Shown: positions 7,332 through 15,533, numbered from the stretch's first letter. The stretch is DNA of 64,000 bases from Moheibacter sp035515075 (GCA_035515075.1 DATJBZ010000017.1:184487-248486); one strand, 5' to 3'. Translations and numbers: made by a program. Notes: generated by a model not told the origin, from the letters alone.

Positions 7332-8204
7332 ATGGAAATTACACAAGAATTTAGACAAAAAGTAAGCAAAGCGCTTTTAGAAAAAAGAAGCCTATTTGGT
7401 GGCACCGATGGTGAGTTTGCTAAATCATACGGCTTTTCAGGACCCATATTTTCACGCATTAAAAAAGGCGAAACCGAAAGAATCCTAAGCGATACTCTTT
7501 GGCTTCAAATCGGTAGAAAGTTAGAGGTTTCTCTTAAAAAGTACACTTGGAATACAGTGCGCACAGCTATTTATTCGGCCATCGAAGAAATGCTACTGGA
7601 ATGTCAAGTAAAGCAGTCTTCATTCATTTTAGCAGAAGATTGCGGGATTGGAAAAACGCACTCTGCAAAGCATATAGCGAACCGTATGCACAATACTTTT
7701 TATGTAGACTGTTCACAGGCCAAAACAAAGCAATTGCTTGTAAGAACTATTGCGAAAACAGTTGGTTTGGATAGTACAGGAAGGTATATCGATGTAAAAG
7801 AGAACTTGAAGTACTACATCAATCAACTGGAGACTCCAGTAATTATCTTGGATGAGTTCGGTGATTTAGAGTACTCCTCATTCTTAGAGATAAAAGAGCT
7901 TTGGAATGGAACGGAATGCGGTTGGTTGGCAATGGGAGCACAAGGTTTACGTGCGAAAATGGACAATGGGATTTTACGCCAAAAGGTTGGTTTTCATGAG
8001 ATATTTGACCGATTTTCAAGCGGGTACGTTGAACTTATACCTACGGATCCAGCGCAGAACAAGCAATACTTTCAGGAGCTATTAACACAAGTTGCAACGG
8101 CGAACTGCGCCAATAAGTCTGCTATTCCTTCCATTGTAAAAAGATGCTTAGATAAAGGTCAAAAGCTTAGAACATTAAATACTCTATTGAAATTCACACA
8201 GTAA
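7332..8204 (+). CDS. MuB-like AAA+ ATPase, target-DNA activator
   Basis: 290 residues. An N-terminal helix-turn-helix-like region (EFAKSYGFSGPIFSRIKKGE, ~28-47) precedes a P-loop domain with Walker A CGIGKTHSA (~108) and Walker B VIILDEFGD (~175). MuB binds target DNA as ATP-dependent filaments, stimulates the transposase and directs it away from its own genome (target immunity). Adjacent and co-oriented with the transposase gene as in Mu. Confidence 0.9.
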   Translation: MEITQEFRQKVSKALLEKRSLFGGTDGEFAKSYGFSGPIFSRIKKGETERILSDTLWLQIGRKLEVSLKKYTWNTVRTAIYSAIEEMLLECQVKQSSFILAEDCGIGKTHSAKHIANRMHNTFYVDCSQAKTKQLLVRTIAKTVGLDSTGRYIDVKENLKYYINQLETPVIILDEFGDLEYSSFLEIKELWNGTECGWLAMGAQGLRAKMDNGILRQKVGFHEIFDRFSSGYVELIPTDPAQNKQYFQELLTQVATANCANKSAIPSIVKRCLDKGQKLRTLNTLLKFTQ

Positions 8205-8205
8205 T

Positions 8206-8829
8206 ATGCGCACATTCACTATTAAAGATTTGTATCAAAAGTCATTTTTGACTTTACCACTGACTGGCGTATGGTTCGATGTTTTTGGTGAACCTGAACG
8301 ATCGGGCAAAATGTGGTTGGTTTATGGTGCCGAGAAGAATGGGAAAACGTGGTTTTGCGTGATGCTTGCCTATTATCTTTCAAAATCAGAAAAGGTGCTT
8401 TACATCTCCGCAGAACAAGGAATGGACAAAAGTTTTTTAGATACTTGTCAGCGTGTTGGAATTCCTGAATCATCTAAGAACTTTCAAATGTATGGTTACG
8501 TTTCAATCGAGAAATTGAAAAAACGACTTTCAAAGAGATATGCTCCAAAAATCATTTTCATTGACAACATAACGGTTTACAACGATGAGTTAAGAGCCAA
8601 AGAACTTGATGCGCTAATGAAAGAGCACCACGACAAGCTATTCATTTTCATTGCACATGAAGAGCGTGGGGAGCCTTATACAGCGACCGCGAAACGGATC
8701 AGTAAGCTGGCCGATAGAATATGCCGCGTGCAAGGATTGGTTTGCACAATAGGCGGACGAACTGAAGGTAATGTCTTTGTCATTGATGAAGAAAAAGCAC
8801 AATTAATACACGGAACGGAACTGAAATAA
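8206..8829 (+). CDS. RecA/DnaB-like P-loop ATPase
   Basis: 207 residues. Walker A GAEKNGKTWF (~43-52) and a Walker B-like KIIFIDNI (~120-127), with VLYISAEQG between them, match the compact RecA-like fold of AAA_25/RadA-type proteins. It starts 1 bp after the MuB-like gene. A role in replication or recombination during transposition is likely, but the exact function is unknown; Mu has no direct counterpart. Confidence 0.7.
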   Translation: MRTFTIKDLYQKSFLTLPLTGVWFDVFGEPERSGKMWLVYGAEKNGKTWFCVMLAYYLSKSEKVLYISAEQGMDKSFLDTCQRVGIPESSKNFQMYGYVSIEKLKKRLSKRYAPKIIFIDNITVYNDELRAKELDALMKEHHDKLFIFIAHEERGEPYTATAKRISKLADRICRVQGLVCTIGGRTEGNVFVIDEEKAQLIHGTELK

Positions 8830-8839
8830 ACAAACAAGC

Positions 8840-9217
8840 ATGAAACCATTAATCTTACGAACCCTGCGCCTTACTTATGCGCAATACGACAATTACCGCG
8901 AAAGCTGCTTCATGAGGTGGTGCACAAAGTACGCGATGTACGAAGCTGTGAGCTTACGAACGCTCTACACCCATGACGGTTTGAGAAACTGGTACCAAAC
9001 CCAATGGCTGGTGATGGTTGAAAGAAAGTTCTTGAAAGAACACCACGACTTCCTTCAGCTGGAAGATGCAACAGGCGAATTGCAAGACTTGTTTTTGACT
9101 TATGCGCCAAGCTTGGAAGCCAACTATCCAAAGCCATTGTTAGAACTCATTAAATCTGAAAAACATGAAAGCAATCAGCAAAACAGAAGTAGAACGCAGG
9201 TTAAACCTGCTCTATGA
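8840..9217 (+). CDS. Early phage protein of unknown function (125 aa)
   Basis: Aromatic-rich N-terminal half (LTYAQYDNYRESCFMRWCTKY) and a charged C-terminus. Co-directional with the early operon; its 3' end overlaps the next gene by 53 bp in another frame. No domain recognised. Confidence 0.6.
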   Translation: MKPLILRTLRLTYAQYDNYRESCFMRWCTKYAMYEAVSLRTLYTHDGLRNWYQTQWLVMVERKFLKEHHDFLQLEDATGELQDLFLTYAPSLEANYPKPLLELIKSEKHESNQQNRSRTQVKPAL

Positions 9218-9392
9218 ATGGTTAAACAAAAATCCGCATGTAGATTACCTGTATGGAGCGGTTGAAATTGAGTTTGATCAGTACAATGCCTTGTATTGGG
9301 AAAGCAAACCCAAAAAACGCAAAACCAATTTGAAACACAGCTTTTGCCCCAAAACAGAATACTACTCAATGATAGAAACAAATCAAATATGA
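9165..9392 (+). CDS. Small early protein of unknown function (75 aa)
   Basis: Overlaps the end of the previous gene and is coupled by ATGA to the next. Contains KTEVERRLNLLYEWLNKNP (helical) and a YNALYWE segment with a basic tail. No family recognised. Confidence 0.5.
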   Translation: MKAISKTEVERRLNLLYEWLNKNPHVDYLYGAVEIEFDQYNALYWESKPKKRKTNLKHSFCPKTEYYSMIETNQI

Positions 9393-9658
9393 AAACAACT
9401 TTTAACAACGAACAATATCGGCAAGTCCTGAACTACGACAGCTACGGGCGCAGATGCTTGAAGTTCATGGAGCGCATCGCAATTCATTCCGCGATTTCAC
9501 ATCGACTGACTTACGAGCGTAATAAAGAACTTTCACCCGAACTCGCAATGAAAGTCTTGCAAATTCTAAGAGAAATCCAAGACAACGGCTACCAAGAAAA
9601 AGAAGTCAGAATCAAAGAACAAAACGGAGAATTAATCGAAATAAACAATGAAATATGA
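9389..9658 (+). CDS. Small early protein of unknown function (89 aa)
   Basis: Start at ATG 9389, chosen because it overlaps the previous stop (ATGA). Charged helical protein with YGRRCLKFMERIAIHSAIS and a Glu/Lys-rich C-terminus. No domain recognised; the tight coupling supports that it is translated. Confidence 0.55.
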   Translation: MKTTFNNEQYRQVLNYDSYGRRCLKFMERIAIHSAISHRLTYERNKELSPELAMKVLQILREIQDNGYQEKEVRIKEQNGELIEINNEI

Positions 9659-9834
9659 AATTTGAAAAACCCCATCACCAAACAAGAAATAAGGCGAAAT
9701 TGGTAGTAACTCCTTATGGTAAAATCAGAATGTACAGCCAAAAAATTGGCAAGAAAACGATTTGGCACACCGAAGAGGTCGCGCCCTGCATCAGCGGCGT
9801 GAAAAAAGTGAACAGAAAAATAGTAAGAAGATGA
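9655..9834 (+). CDS. Small basic early protein (59 aa)
   Basis: ATGA-coupled at both ends. Highly basic (KPHHQTRNKAK at the start, KKVNRKIVRR at the end) with a beta-rich centre (LVVTPYGKIRMYSQKIG), consistent with a small nucleic-acid-binding protein, but the function is unknown. Confidence 0.5.
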   Translation: MKFEKPHHQTRNKAKLVVTPYGKIRMYSQKIGKKTIWHTEEVAPCISGVKKVNRKIVRR

Positions 9835-10127
9835 AAAGAGCAATAGAAGATGTCGTTGCAGAACGACAACGACAACAGGAATTATGGGGCGATCAAACCC
9901 ACTCAATGAGTCAATGGTTGGCGATCTTAGTCGAAGAGGTTGGCGAAGTGGCCAAAGAAGTCAATGAGTTCAATTTTGAAGATGATCGCATTAAGCAAAT
10001 TGAACGGCTAAGAAATTACAGAATGGAACTGGTGCAAGTTGCTGCAGTAGCAATGCAGATGATTGAAAAAGTAGATGAAGCAGCTCATCCGCTTGATTTG
10101 AGATTAACAACAAAAAAAGAAGCATAA
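9831..10127 (+). CDS. MazG-like nucleotide pyrophosphohydrolase
   Basis: 98 residues. AIEDVVAERQRQQELWG and LAILVEEVGEVAKEVNEF carry the EExxE-type metal-binding signature of MazG-like all-alpha NTP pyrophosphatases, followed by a second conserved helix (RMELVQVAAVAMQMIEK). The family hydrolyses (d)NTPs to NMPs and pyrophosphate. Start at ATG 9831 (overlaps the upstream stop). It could feed dNMPs to the thymidylate-synthase-like enzyme at 36324-36959; that link is inference. Confidence 0.8.
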   Translation: MKRAIEDVVAERQRQQELWGDQTHSMSQWLAILVEEVGEVAKEVNEFNFEDDRIKQIERLRNYRMELVQVAAVAMQMIEKVDEAAHPLDLRLTTKKEA

Positions 10128-10129
10128 TC

Positions 10130-10762
10130 ATGAAAACCTACAAACAAACATCAAAACAGCCGTTTTGGACGGACGAGTCCGGAACGCAGATCCCATACAA
10201 CCGCACCACCAAGCTGGAGCGGTTGAAAGAAAACAAGATCTTCTCTTTGTTTCAAAAATCCAAACGGATTGAAGAGCAATTGATCAAGTTCAAAAATGAA
10301 ATTGAAAGCATCGTTGAGGAGATCGTTGAAGCTGCACGCGAAGCAAATGACGTAAAATTGAACGGCAAAGGCAACTTTACTTTTTACAATTTCGACAGAA
10401 GTTTGAAAGTTGAAGTGAATGTCAATGATCTCATCCGCTTCGATGATTTGACTTTAGAATCCGCCAAAGAGGTGTTGATTGGATTGGTACGAAACAACAT
10501 CAAAGGCGATGACTTTATTCTTGGCTTAGTTGAGGATGCTTTTCAGACTTCTCGTGGGCGTTTGGACACCCGCAAGATTTTGGGCTTGAAAAGGCACACG
10601 GAACGAATCAAAGACAAAGAGATTCGCGCGGAATGGGAAAAAGCAATGACGCTCATTGATCAATCCATCACACGCCCAGAAAGTAAAACCTATTACAGAG
10701 TTTGGGCTAAAGACAAGGCGGGCGAATATCAAGCGGTTGAACTTAATTTCTCTACGCTATGA
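10130..10762 (+). CDS. DUF3164 family protein
   Basis: 210 residues with the DUF3164 pattern: a leading aromatic FWTDESGTQIPYNR, a long coiled helix, then NFTFYNFDRSLKVEVNVND and a C-terminal LDTRKILGLKRH segment. The family sits in the early region of Mu-like phages near the transposase genes. Biochemical function is unknown. Confidence 0.85.
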   Translation: MKTYKQTSKQPFWTDESGTQIPYNRTTKLERLKENKIFSLFQKSKRIEEQLIKFKNEIESIVEEIVEAAREANDVKLNGKGNFTFYNFDRSLKVEVNVNDLIRFDDLTLESAKEVLIGLVRNNIKGDDFILGLVEDAFQTSRGRLDTRKILGLKRHTERIKDKEIRAEWEKAMTLIDQSITRPESKTYYRVWAKDKAGEYQAVELNFSTL

Positions 10763-10851
10763 TTGCTATGTATTTAATGTTCGTTTCCTGCGTGATATTG
10801 GCTGGAATTGCCATGCTGTTGATTGTACTGTCTAACAAAGATCACTACTAA
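10759..10851 (+). CDS. Single-pass membrane peptide (30 aa)
   Basis: ATGA-coupled to DUF3164. Nearly the whole peptide is one hydrophobic helix (MFVSCVILAGIAMLLIVL) with a short polar tail. Unknown function. Confidence 0.45.
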   Translation: MIAMYLMFVSCVILAGIAMLLIVLSNKDHY

Positions 10852-10852
10852 C

Positions 10853-11281
10853 ATGACCGCAACTAAATCACAAATCATACAACTGCAATCGTTTTGCAGT
10901 TCCAAGTTTCGCAGCCGTGATGAGCGGCTGGAAGCTGTATCCGAAATATTAGGCACAGAAGTCGATTCGTTTTCGAATTTGCAAAAAGTACAGGCGGATG
11001 ACTTGTTGTACTACTTCAGAAATGGCGTGATGCCCAACAATGCGACTTGGGCGTTTTTTGACCGCCATAATTCGAAGCACCGAACGATACTCAGCCATTG
11101 CCACACTTTGGGATGGAAAAACGAAGACAATCCCATTCATGTGGATTTACACCGCTTGGGTGGATGGTTAAAGTCGAAATCACCCATAAAAAAACCGCTG
11201 AAAGCAATGAATTCAGCGGAGTTGTCGAAAGTAATTTTCGCCCTGGAACAAATCACTAAAAAACAGTTTAAGAATGGCTAA
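10853..11281 (+). CDS. GemA-position early protein (142 aa)
   Basis: N-terminal KSQIIQLQSFCSSKF and LQKVQADDLLYYFRNG, then a central H/W-rich stretch and a helical end. Size, position and the opening 'K-x-x-I-x-x-L' helix recall GemA/gp16 of Mu-like phages, but the match is weak and could be coincidental. Start at ATG 10853. Confidence 0.5.
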   Translation: MTATKSQIIQLQSFCSSKFRSRDERLEAVSEILGTEVDSFSNLQKVQADDLLYYFRNGVMPNNATWAFFDRHNSKHRTILSHCHTLGWKNEDNPIHVDLHRLGGWLKSKSPIKKPLKAMNSAELSKVIFALEQITKKQFKNG

Positions 11282-11507
11282 AAAAGAAATAGAAAACAAT
11301 TCGCAGATGATTGTAGAGGTTGTATTAAGAAAAGAAATGCCTTACAGTGAAGTGAAGAAATTGATTGCATCACCCAAAATGGCAGGTTGGAAGGTCGGTA
11401 TTTATGAGCCGAATTTTTACGCTGATAATTCAAAAACAATAAATAATGGAAAAAATAACCATCAAAATCAATCACGTGGCGTTGGAGGTGCTTTGCGAAA
11501 CGTTTAA
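11274..11507 (+). CDS. Small early protein of unknown function (77 aa)
   Basis: MIVEVVLRKEMPYSEVKKLIASPKMAGWKVGIYEP looks like a real folded domain. The last ~20 residues run through the start of the next gene in another frame. No family recognised. Confidence 0.5.
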   Translation: MAKKEIENNSQMIVEVVLRKEMPYSEVKKLIASPKMAGWKVGIYEPNFYADNSKTINNGKNNHQNQSRGVGGALRNV

Positions 11508-11760
11508 CGAAGGAAGTTATCAAGGCGTTTTATCGCCAGAACAAAAGGTTATCATGTCGATCATCGCTGACTTGTCTTTGCAATTGGAAAAGAAGGAAAT
11601 CAGTAAAAGACATACGACAAAGAAATTCAAGATGTCTTTTAAATACCACGAGGCCTTTGCGCTTGAAAAGCATTGCCGAATGGTTTACGCGAACTTTTAT
11701 CAATGCTACACCACTCACGTGGCTTTGGATGTCGCTAATCAAATAGATCAACAACTTTAA
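11446..11760 (+). CDS. Early phage protein of unknown function (104 aa)
   Basis: Helical protein with MSIIADLSLQLEKKEI and a YHEAFALEKHCRMVYANFY segment. Co-directional in the early operon; starts inside the preceding ORF. No domain recognised. Confidence 0.55.
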   Translation: MEKITIKINHVALEVLCETFNEGSYQGVLSPEQKVIMSIIADLSLQLEKKEISKRHTTKKFKMSFKYHEAFALEKHCRMVYANFYQCYTTHVALDVANQIDQQL

Positions 11761-11769
11761 AACCAAAAA

Positions 11770-12075
11770 ATGAAAAAACCTAAAGTATACATCGCAGGAA
11801 AAGTGACGGGTGAGCCGAAACACAGTTGTGCATTGAAGTTCGCAACGGCTCAAAAAGAGTTAGAAAAACAAGGTTATGAAGTCGTGAATCCCGTTGAAGT
11901 GGTTGGCGACTGGGACGCGCCTTGGGATGTGGCGATGCGAAAGTGCATCGCTGCATTGATGGAATGCGACATGATCTATATGCTTCCTGGGTGGACAAAT
12001 AGTAAAGGCGCACGGCTGGAATACCGATTGGCTTTTGATTTAGGAATTAAGGACTTTAATATGGATGAAAGATGA
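11770..12075 (+). CDS. DUF4406 protein (nucleoside 2-deoxyribosyltransferase-like)
   Basis: 101 residues beginning KVYIAGKVTGEP, then VVNPVEVVGDWDAPWDVAMRK, CDMIYMLPGWTNSKGARLE. These are the blocks of DUF4406, a Rossmann-like family related to nucleoside 2-deoxyribosyltransferases. A nucleotide-metabolic or sensing role is likely. Phage copies are common, and their substrate is not known. Confidence 0.85.
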   Translation: MKKPKVYIAGKVTGEPKHSCALKFATAQKELEKQGYEVVNPVEVVGDWDAPWDVAMRKCIAALMECDMIYMLPGWTNSKGARLEYRLAFDLGIKDFNMDER

Positions 12076-12500
12076 CAGGAAAGAAATACATACTAACAAG
12101 TGATCACTTCAGCGGTGAAGTGACTTTTGAATACAATCTTAAAGGCTTTTTAAAGGTCGTTAAAGTGGGCGAAGTAAAAGGAATGTCCAAAGCAATCTTT
12201 GAATTCCTTTGGGCGAATTTACCTACATCCACCAAGATGATTGAAGAATACAAACAGAAAGCTGGTAATTTCAAAATTGATGAGGTTCCAGTGGATTTGT
12301 CTTTTGAAAGGTTTTGGACAGAATATGGCCAAAAAGTCGGCAAAAAGAAAATGACCGAAAATGCCTGGAACAAATTGCCCCAGAAAGACAAGATTGCCGC
12401 CTTACTATACATCGACAAGCTACGCAGAACCAAAAGACAAGACGGCACCGCAATGCCTTATCCATCGACTTATCTAAATCAAAAATATTGGGAGGTATGA
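12072..12500 (+). CDS. Phage replication-type protein with FWxxYxxKxGKK motif
   Basis: 142 residues, ATGA-coupled to the previous gene. The C-terminal half has FERFWTEYGQKVGKKKMTENAW and PYPSTYLNQKYWEV, the signature often found at the C-terminus of phage replisome organisers and DnaD-like proteins. The N-terminus (SGEVTFEYNLKGFLKVVKVG) is a small beta domain. DNA-replication role inferred from the motif. Confidence 0.6.
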   Translation: MTGKKYILTSDHFSGEVTFEYNLKGFLKVVKVGEVKGMSKAIFEFLWANLPTSTKMIEEYKQKAGNFKIDEVPVDLSFERFWTEYGQKVGKKKMTENAWNKLPQKDKIAALLYIDKLRRTKRQDGTAMPYPSTYLNQKYWEV

Positions 12501-12844
12501 TGGTTTTATATGAAATTATGATTGCGCTTGCGATAATTGCCATTTACGAAGCTTATAAAAAAAGAAAAACTATAAAAAGAATTCAAATGAAAAACAAGAA
12601 GAAACAGTTGTATATAGTGAAAACTCGTTTAGTTGCGCGAGACCCTAAACGAGCCGAAGTTTTGTACAAGCCTGCAGTAATCACAGGGCTATTCTATGGA
12701 TATACAAAGCTACAAGCGGAGATAGCATCAATTAAAGCCCTTGATCTTGTCAGTGAGAATCCTGATGGGTTGGAGTTTGAGGTTAAGACACTTAGCGTAA
12801 AAGGACTTAGAGTGGACTATTTTAAATATAATGAAAGACCATGA
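12497..12844 (+). CDS. Membrane-anchored protein of unknown function (115 aa)
   Basis: Start at ATG 12497 overlaps the preceding stop. One N-terminal membrane helix (VLYEIMIALAIIAIYEAY), a very basic stretch, then a soluble domain (GLFYGYTKLQAEIASIKALDLV). No family recognised. Confidence 0.5.
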   Translation: MMVLYEIMIALAIIAIYEAYKKRKTIKRIQMKNKKKQLYIVKTRLVARDPKRAEVLYKPAVITGLFYGYTKLQAEIASIKALDLVSENPDGLEFEVKTLSVKGLRVDYFKYNERP

Positions 12845-12945
12845 GAGTACCTATCATAGCGATTTTAGTGTGGTGTGCTTGGTTGCCACTTATTTGGATT
12901 TACAGGAAAAAAATCAAATATTTTATTACTCGTTGGTTTCGATAA
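12841..12945 (+). CDS. Small membrane peptide (34 aa)
   Basis: ATGA-coupled to the gene before. One hydrophobic helix (IIAILVWCAWLPLIWIY) and a basic tail. Its 3' end overlaps the convergent membrane-protein gene by 20 bp. Confidence 0.45.
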   Translation: MRVPIIAILVWCAWLPLIWIYRKKIKYFITRWFR

Positions 12946-13300
12946 GAGTCAAAGAGTCTTGATGAAAAACAGTGGTGACTCCTTTATGGTCTGCACAACG
13001 CACTAATTTGCGAGAAAAAAACTCATAGTTCACGACAAAGTACTCAGTATGAAAACCCTTGACCTGTACTCGCTCACCTCCATTAAATTTCGTAGGTGTA
13101 GAATAAAAGTTAAAAACTTGAATGATTGAAAACGGCAATAAAATTAGAAGGATGATCAACCAAATTGGGATCAAGACTTTAATCAAAAATAAAGGCCAAA
13201 CGAAAGTGAGTAATAAAGTGGCTATTGCACCAACTATAACGCTTAGCAAAGCAAAGTGTTTTGAAATCCACTCAAACCATTTTTTTAAAAAGTCACTCAT
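12926..13300 (-). CDS. Leftward membrane protein with SH3-like tail (candidate moron)
   Basis: 124 residues from the preferred start MSDFLKKW at 13300. Two to three hydrophobic helices (HFALLSVIVGAIATLLLTF, then IWLIILLILLPFSIIQVF) precede a small beta-rich end (ERVQVKGFHTEYFVVNYEF). It is oriented against the early operon, as expected for a gene expressed in the lysogen; superinfection exclusion is one possible role, not shown by any motif. Confidence 0.6.
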   Translation of the reverse strand: MSDFLKKWFEWISKHFALLSVIVGAIATLLLTFVWPLFLIKVLIPIWLIILLILLPFSIIQVFNFYSTPTKFNGGERVQVKGFHTEYFVVNYEFFSRKLVRCADHKGVTTVFHQDSLTLIETNE

Positions 13301-13323
13301 AATTAATAATTTAAAACAAAAGT

Positions 13324-13554
13324 ATGATAATAGAAACAAAATTTAATCCAGGGCAAAAAGTCATCATCATTCTTGATGATGAAATTCGTAAAGTAAAAAT
13401 AAATAGAATTTCAATAGAAGTAGACTCTAATGGTGATGGACGTGTAGAATATAGCATTAGAATACAGGGTAAGGGTGATGTCTCTTATAACAAAACCTTC
13501 GCAGAGAACAGAGTATTTGCAAGCGCAGAAGATTTATTTAACTTCATCAAATGA
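13324..13554 (+). CDS. Small beta-rich protein of unknown function (76 aa)
   Basis: FNPGQKVIIILDDEIRKVKI and RVEYSIRIQGKGD suggest a small SH3-like barrel, resembling the tail of the neighbouring leftward gene in style. Ends one codon before a zinc-ribbon ORF. Confidence 0.5.
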   Translation: MIIETKFNPGQKVIIILDDEIRKVKINRISIEVDSNGDGRVEYSIRIQGKGDVSYNKTFAENRVFASAEDLFNFIK

Positions 13555-13676
13555 AACTAACTAAAGAACTTCTTTCAAATCATGAAATATGGCGCACATG
13601 TCCGCACTGCGGTGAGGTGTGGGATGCTCGGATGTGGGATTGGGAATGTAGAAAGTGTAAGAAATCCGCTCAGTGA
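13551..13676 (+). CDS. Zinc-ribbon-like small protein (41 aa)
   Basis: ATGA-coupled start at 13551. CPHCGEVWDARMWDWECRKC is a Cys-x2-Cys...Cys-x2-Cys zinc knuckle. Function unknown; probable nucleic-acid or protein binding. Confidence 0.55.
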   Translation: MKLTKELLSNHEIWRTCPHCGEVWDARMWDWECRKCKKSAQ

Positions 13677-13691
13677 TGGGCGGTTTTCTTT
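13665..13691 (+). terminator. Terminator at the end of the early operon
   Basis: CCGC...GCGG flanks a short loop, followed by TTTTCTTTTTG. It overlaps the stop region of the zinc-ribbon gene. Confidence 0.6.
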
Positions 13692-13723
13692 TTGTTAAAA
13701 ATATCAAAAGATGTTTATCTTTG
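13691..13723 (+). promoter_or_regulatory. Bacteroidota-type promoter for the 13729 gene
   Basis: TTTG (13691-13694) and TATCTTTG (13716-13723, a TAnnTTTG -7 box) are separated by 21 bp. The upstream ATG at 13711 lies inside the promoter, so translation should begin at 13729 with almost no leader. Confidence 0.65.
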
Positions 13724-13728
13724 TCTTT

Positions 13729-13926
13729 ATGGAGGTTAAGGGCAGAAAGAAAACTAAAATCATTCAACGAAACAAAAAGATTCGACAGCGATTTCAGCAC
13801 TTGGTGGACGTGCAACACTTCAATCTTGACCATGCCTTGGATGTATTAGAATCCGAATGGTTACCGCTCGAAAGAAGTACAATTAAACTGATCATTACCA
13901 ATACAGGGTATTATAAAGATTTATAA
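13729..13926 (+). CDS. Small basic protein, candidate middle/late regulator (65 aa)
   Basis: Has its own promoter and stands between the early operon and the late genes, where Mu encodes Mor and C. N-terminus is basic (KGRKKTKIIQRNKKIRQRF); the C-terminal LPLERSTIKLIITNTGYY could be a DNA-contacting helix-turn. It is shorter than Mor/C (about 130 aa) and shows no firm homology, so the regulator role is positional inference. Confidence 0.45.
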   Translation: MEVKGRKKTKIIQRNKKIRQRFQHLVDVQHFNLDHALDVLESEWLPLERSTIKLIITNTGYYKDL

Positions 13927-13927
13927 C

Positions 13928-14467
13928 ATGAAAAAACTATTATTACTTTTATTGATCATGCCGTTCTTTGGCTTGGCGCAAACAAGCCTAAAGGATGATG
14001 ATATTCATGCAGCTGCAGGAAATCGGTATGAATGGTTATTGACGAATGTGGATCCAGTTATGGGAATGCCTTCTGTTAGTTCATTGTTATGGCGAATGGA
14101 CATGGGAGAAGATGAGGATTTTGGTAGCAAGGAAGCAATGAAGCATGACGAGTTAACACAGAATTGGCGTTTTGAGGATCGTAATGTTTTTGGCAATGAA
14201 AAACCCCAAGAAGTTTATGTTTATTGGCGCGGAAAGTGGATAGTAAAAGATAAAGAATATATAATAACTAAAGTAACATTAGAAGGCGACACGGAAAGAA
14301 TTATCACGTTCTTTGTCAACTTTTGGACGCGTGCGATCAATTTCCGTGACATCAAACCGGGCGAAACCGCCACAGTGCGATTTCTCACAGATGTAGCGGC
14401 TTTGACCGTTGGTAAAAATGGCAAGTCTAAAATTGTGGTGCAAACCTCAAAAGATTATTACGAATAA
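13928..14467 (+). CDS. Secreted protein of unknown function (179 aa, candidate moron)
   Basis: Clear signal peptide (MKKLLLLLLIMPFFGLAQ, cleavage after AQ or earlier). The mature part has Trp/Asp-rich segments and a beta-rich end (ATVRFLTDVAALTVG). It starts 1 bp after the preceding gene, is followed by a terminator, and no virion role is apparent. Possibly a lysogenic-conversion gene. Confidence 0.6.
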   Translation: MKKLLLLLLIMPFFGLAQTSLKDDDIHAAAGNRYEWLLTNVDPVMGMPSVSSLLWRMDMGEDEDFGSKEAMKHDELTQNWRFEDRNVFGNEKPQEVYVYWRGKWIVKDKEYIITKVTLEGDTERIITFFVNFWTRAINFRDIKPGETATVRFLTDVAALTVGKNGKSKIVVQTSKDYYE

Positions 14468-15016
14468 TCACATCGGTATGTGAAAGGTATCGTCTGAAGC
14501 TTCTCTTTTTGGGAAGCTTTTTTTGTTGGTATACTTTACGATAGGATTGGCATCTACTTGAACCATTTTAGAAGCATCGGACTGACTGTCATCGATGATC
14601 GTTGTTGCATATTCAAAAACTGTTACAATGATGTTGCTATGCTCCAAATCATCTTCATCGGCAATCTTTTCCAATGCGGTAAAATTCGCGCCGCTCAAAC
14701 CTTCCAATGTTTTGTCAATTTTTTCATTGAGTTCAAAGAACGCAATCGCATCCTCCTGGTCAATGCTACCAGTATAACTTTCCGCATAGTTTTCTATACC
14801 TGTGCGTATTTGTATGCTTCCTTTTCCTTCTTTGACGCCATTGCCCACGTCTTGCCATTCGAAGCGCAGAAAAGCAATTAAAACCGCTGGCTTGGGAATC
14901 AATAGCTCATTCTCCTTTTCATATTGTCCACGTTCTTTGTCGATAAGAACAAGTTCTGGCACTTCTTGGTTCAGGTGCTCACTAATTTGTTTGAATATTT
15001 TTGCTTTGATGCTCAT
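14468..15016 (-). CDS. Tail-terminator-region protein (gp37-like position, 182 aa)
   Basis: Last gene of the leftward late block. Acidic; begins IKAKIFKQISEHLNQEVPEL with a central beta segment (GKGSIQIRTGIENYAESYTG), the layout of small tail-terminator or joining proteins. It lies next to the virion-morphogenesis gene as Mu gp37 lies near gpG. Homology is not certain. Confidence 0.5.
   Translation of the reverse strand: MSIKAKIFKQISEHLNQEVPELVLIDKERGQYEKENELLIPKPAVLIAFLRFEWQDVGNGVKEGKGSIQIRTGIENYAESYTGSIDQEDAIAFFELNEKIDKTLEGLSGANFTALEKIADEDDLEHSNIIVTVFEYATTIIDDSQSDASKMVQVDANPIVKYTNKKSFPKREASDDTFHIPM
14498..14525 (+). terminator. Terminator for the rightward secreted-protein gene
   Basis: AGCTTC (14498-14503) pairs with GAAGCT (14513-14518), followed by a run of T. 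It lies inside the 3' end of the convergent leftward gene. Confidence 0.6.
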
Positions 15017-15017
15017 T

Positions 15018-15533
15018 TTACTCCTTTTTAAGTTTTTTCAGTTCTTTGATTAGCATTCGGTTTATTGTGGTTTCCAAAGCTTTTGATGGTCCAATGAATT
15101 GCCTTTTTGGCATATCCAAATGCGTTTTTTTGGTAATGGCAAGGCCTTTCCAATATTCTTTGCCTGTTTCTTTGAATTTTGCCCAAAAGAAACGTCTCAT
15201 TTTGGGCGTGATCGGAATCTTTCCGCCCTCATTATGTATTTTCGCATAGTGGTTGTGATTGGCAATACCGACGACAACTCGATCTCGTGATGCGCGTATC
15301 TTTTTGATTTGTCTGCGGGTGTTTCCACTTCTGACCATTGTTCGTCTTGCACCAGGATAAGTGCTTTCTTTCCACTTTTTAAAAGGTTTATCCACAAAGC
15401 CTCCTGCTTGAAAATTGCGTTTAAAAAAGTTGACCATAGTTATGGCTGCCTTTTCGGGTAATTCTTCACGTAGGCGGTTATATCTCTGTGATAACTCTTC
15501 GAATTCTCTACTGTTGTTGTTCAAGTTACGCAT
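15018..15533 (-). CDS. Phage virion morphogenesis protein (Mu gpG-like)
   Basis: 171 basic residues. The TMVNFFKRNFQAGGFVDKPFKKW start, a central IHNEGGKIP stretch and the end with MPKRQFIGPSKALE fit the Phage_tail_S/virion-morphogenesis family, which completes tails or joins them to heads. It overlaps the tape-measure gene by 8 bp in a leftward operon. Confidence 0.8.
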   Translation of the reverse strand: MRNLNNNSREFEELSQRYNRLREELPEKAAITMVNFFKRNFQAGGFVDKPFKKWKESTYPGARRTMVRSGNTRRQIKKIRASRDRVVVGIANHNHYAKIHNEGGKIPITPKMRRFFWAKFKETGKEYWKGLAITKKTHLDMPKRQFIGPSKALETTINRMLIKELKKLKKE

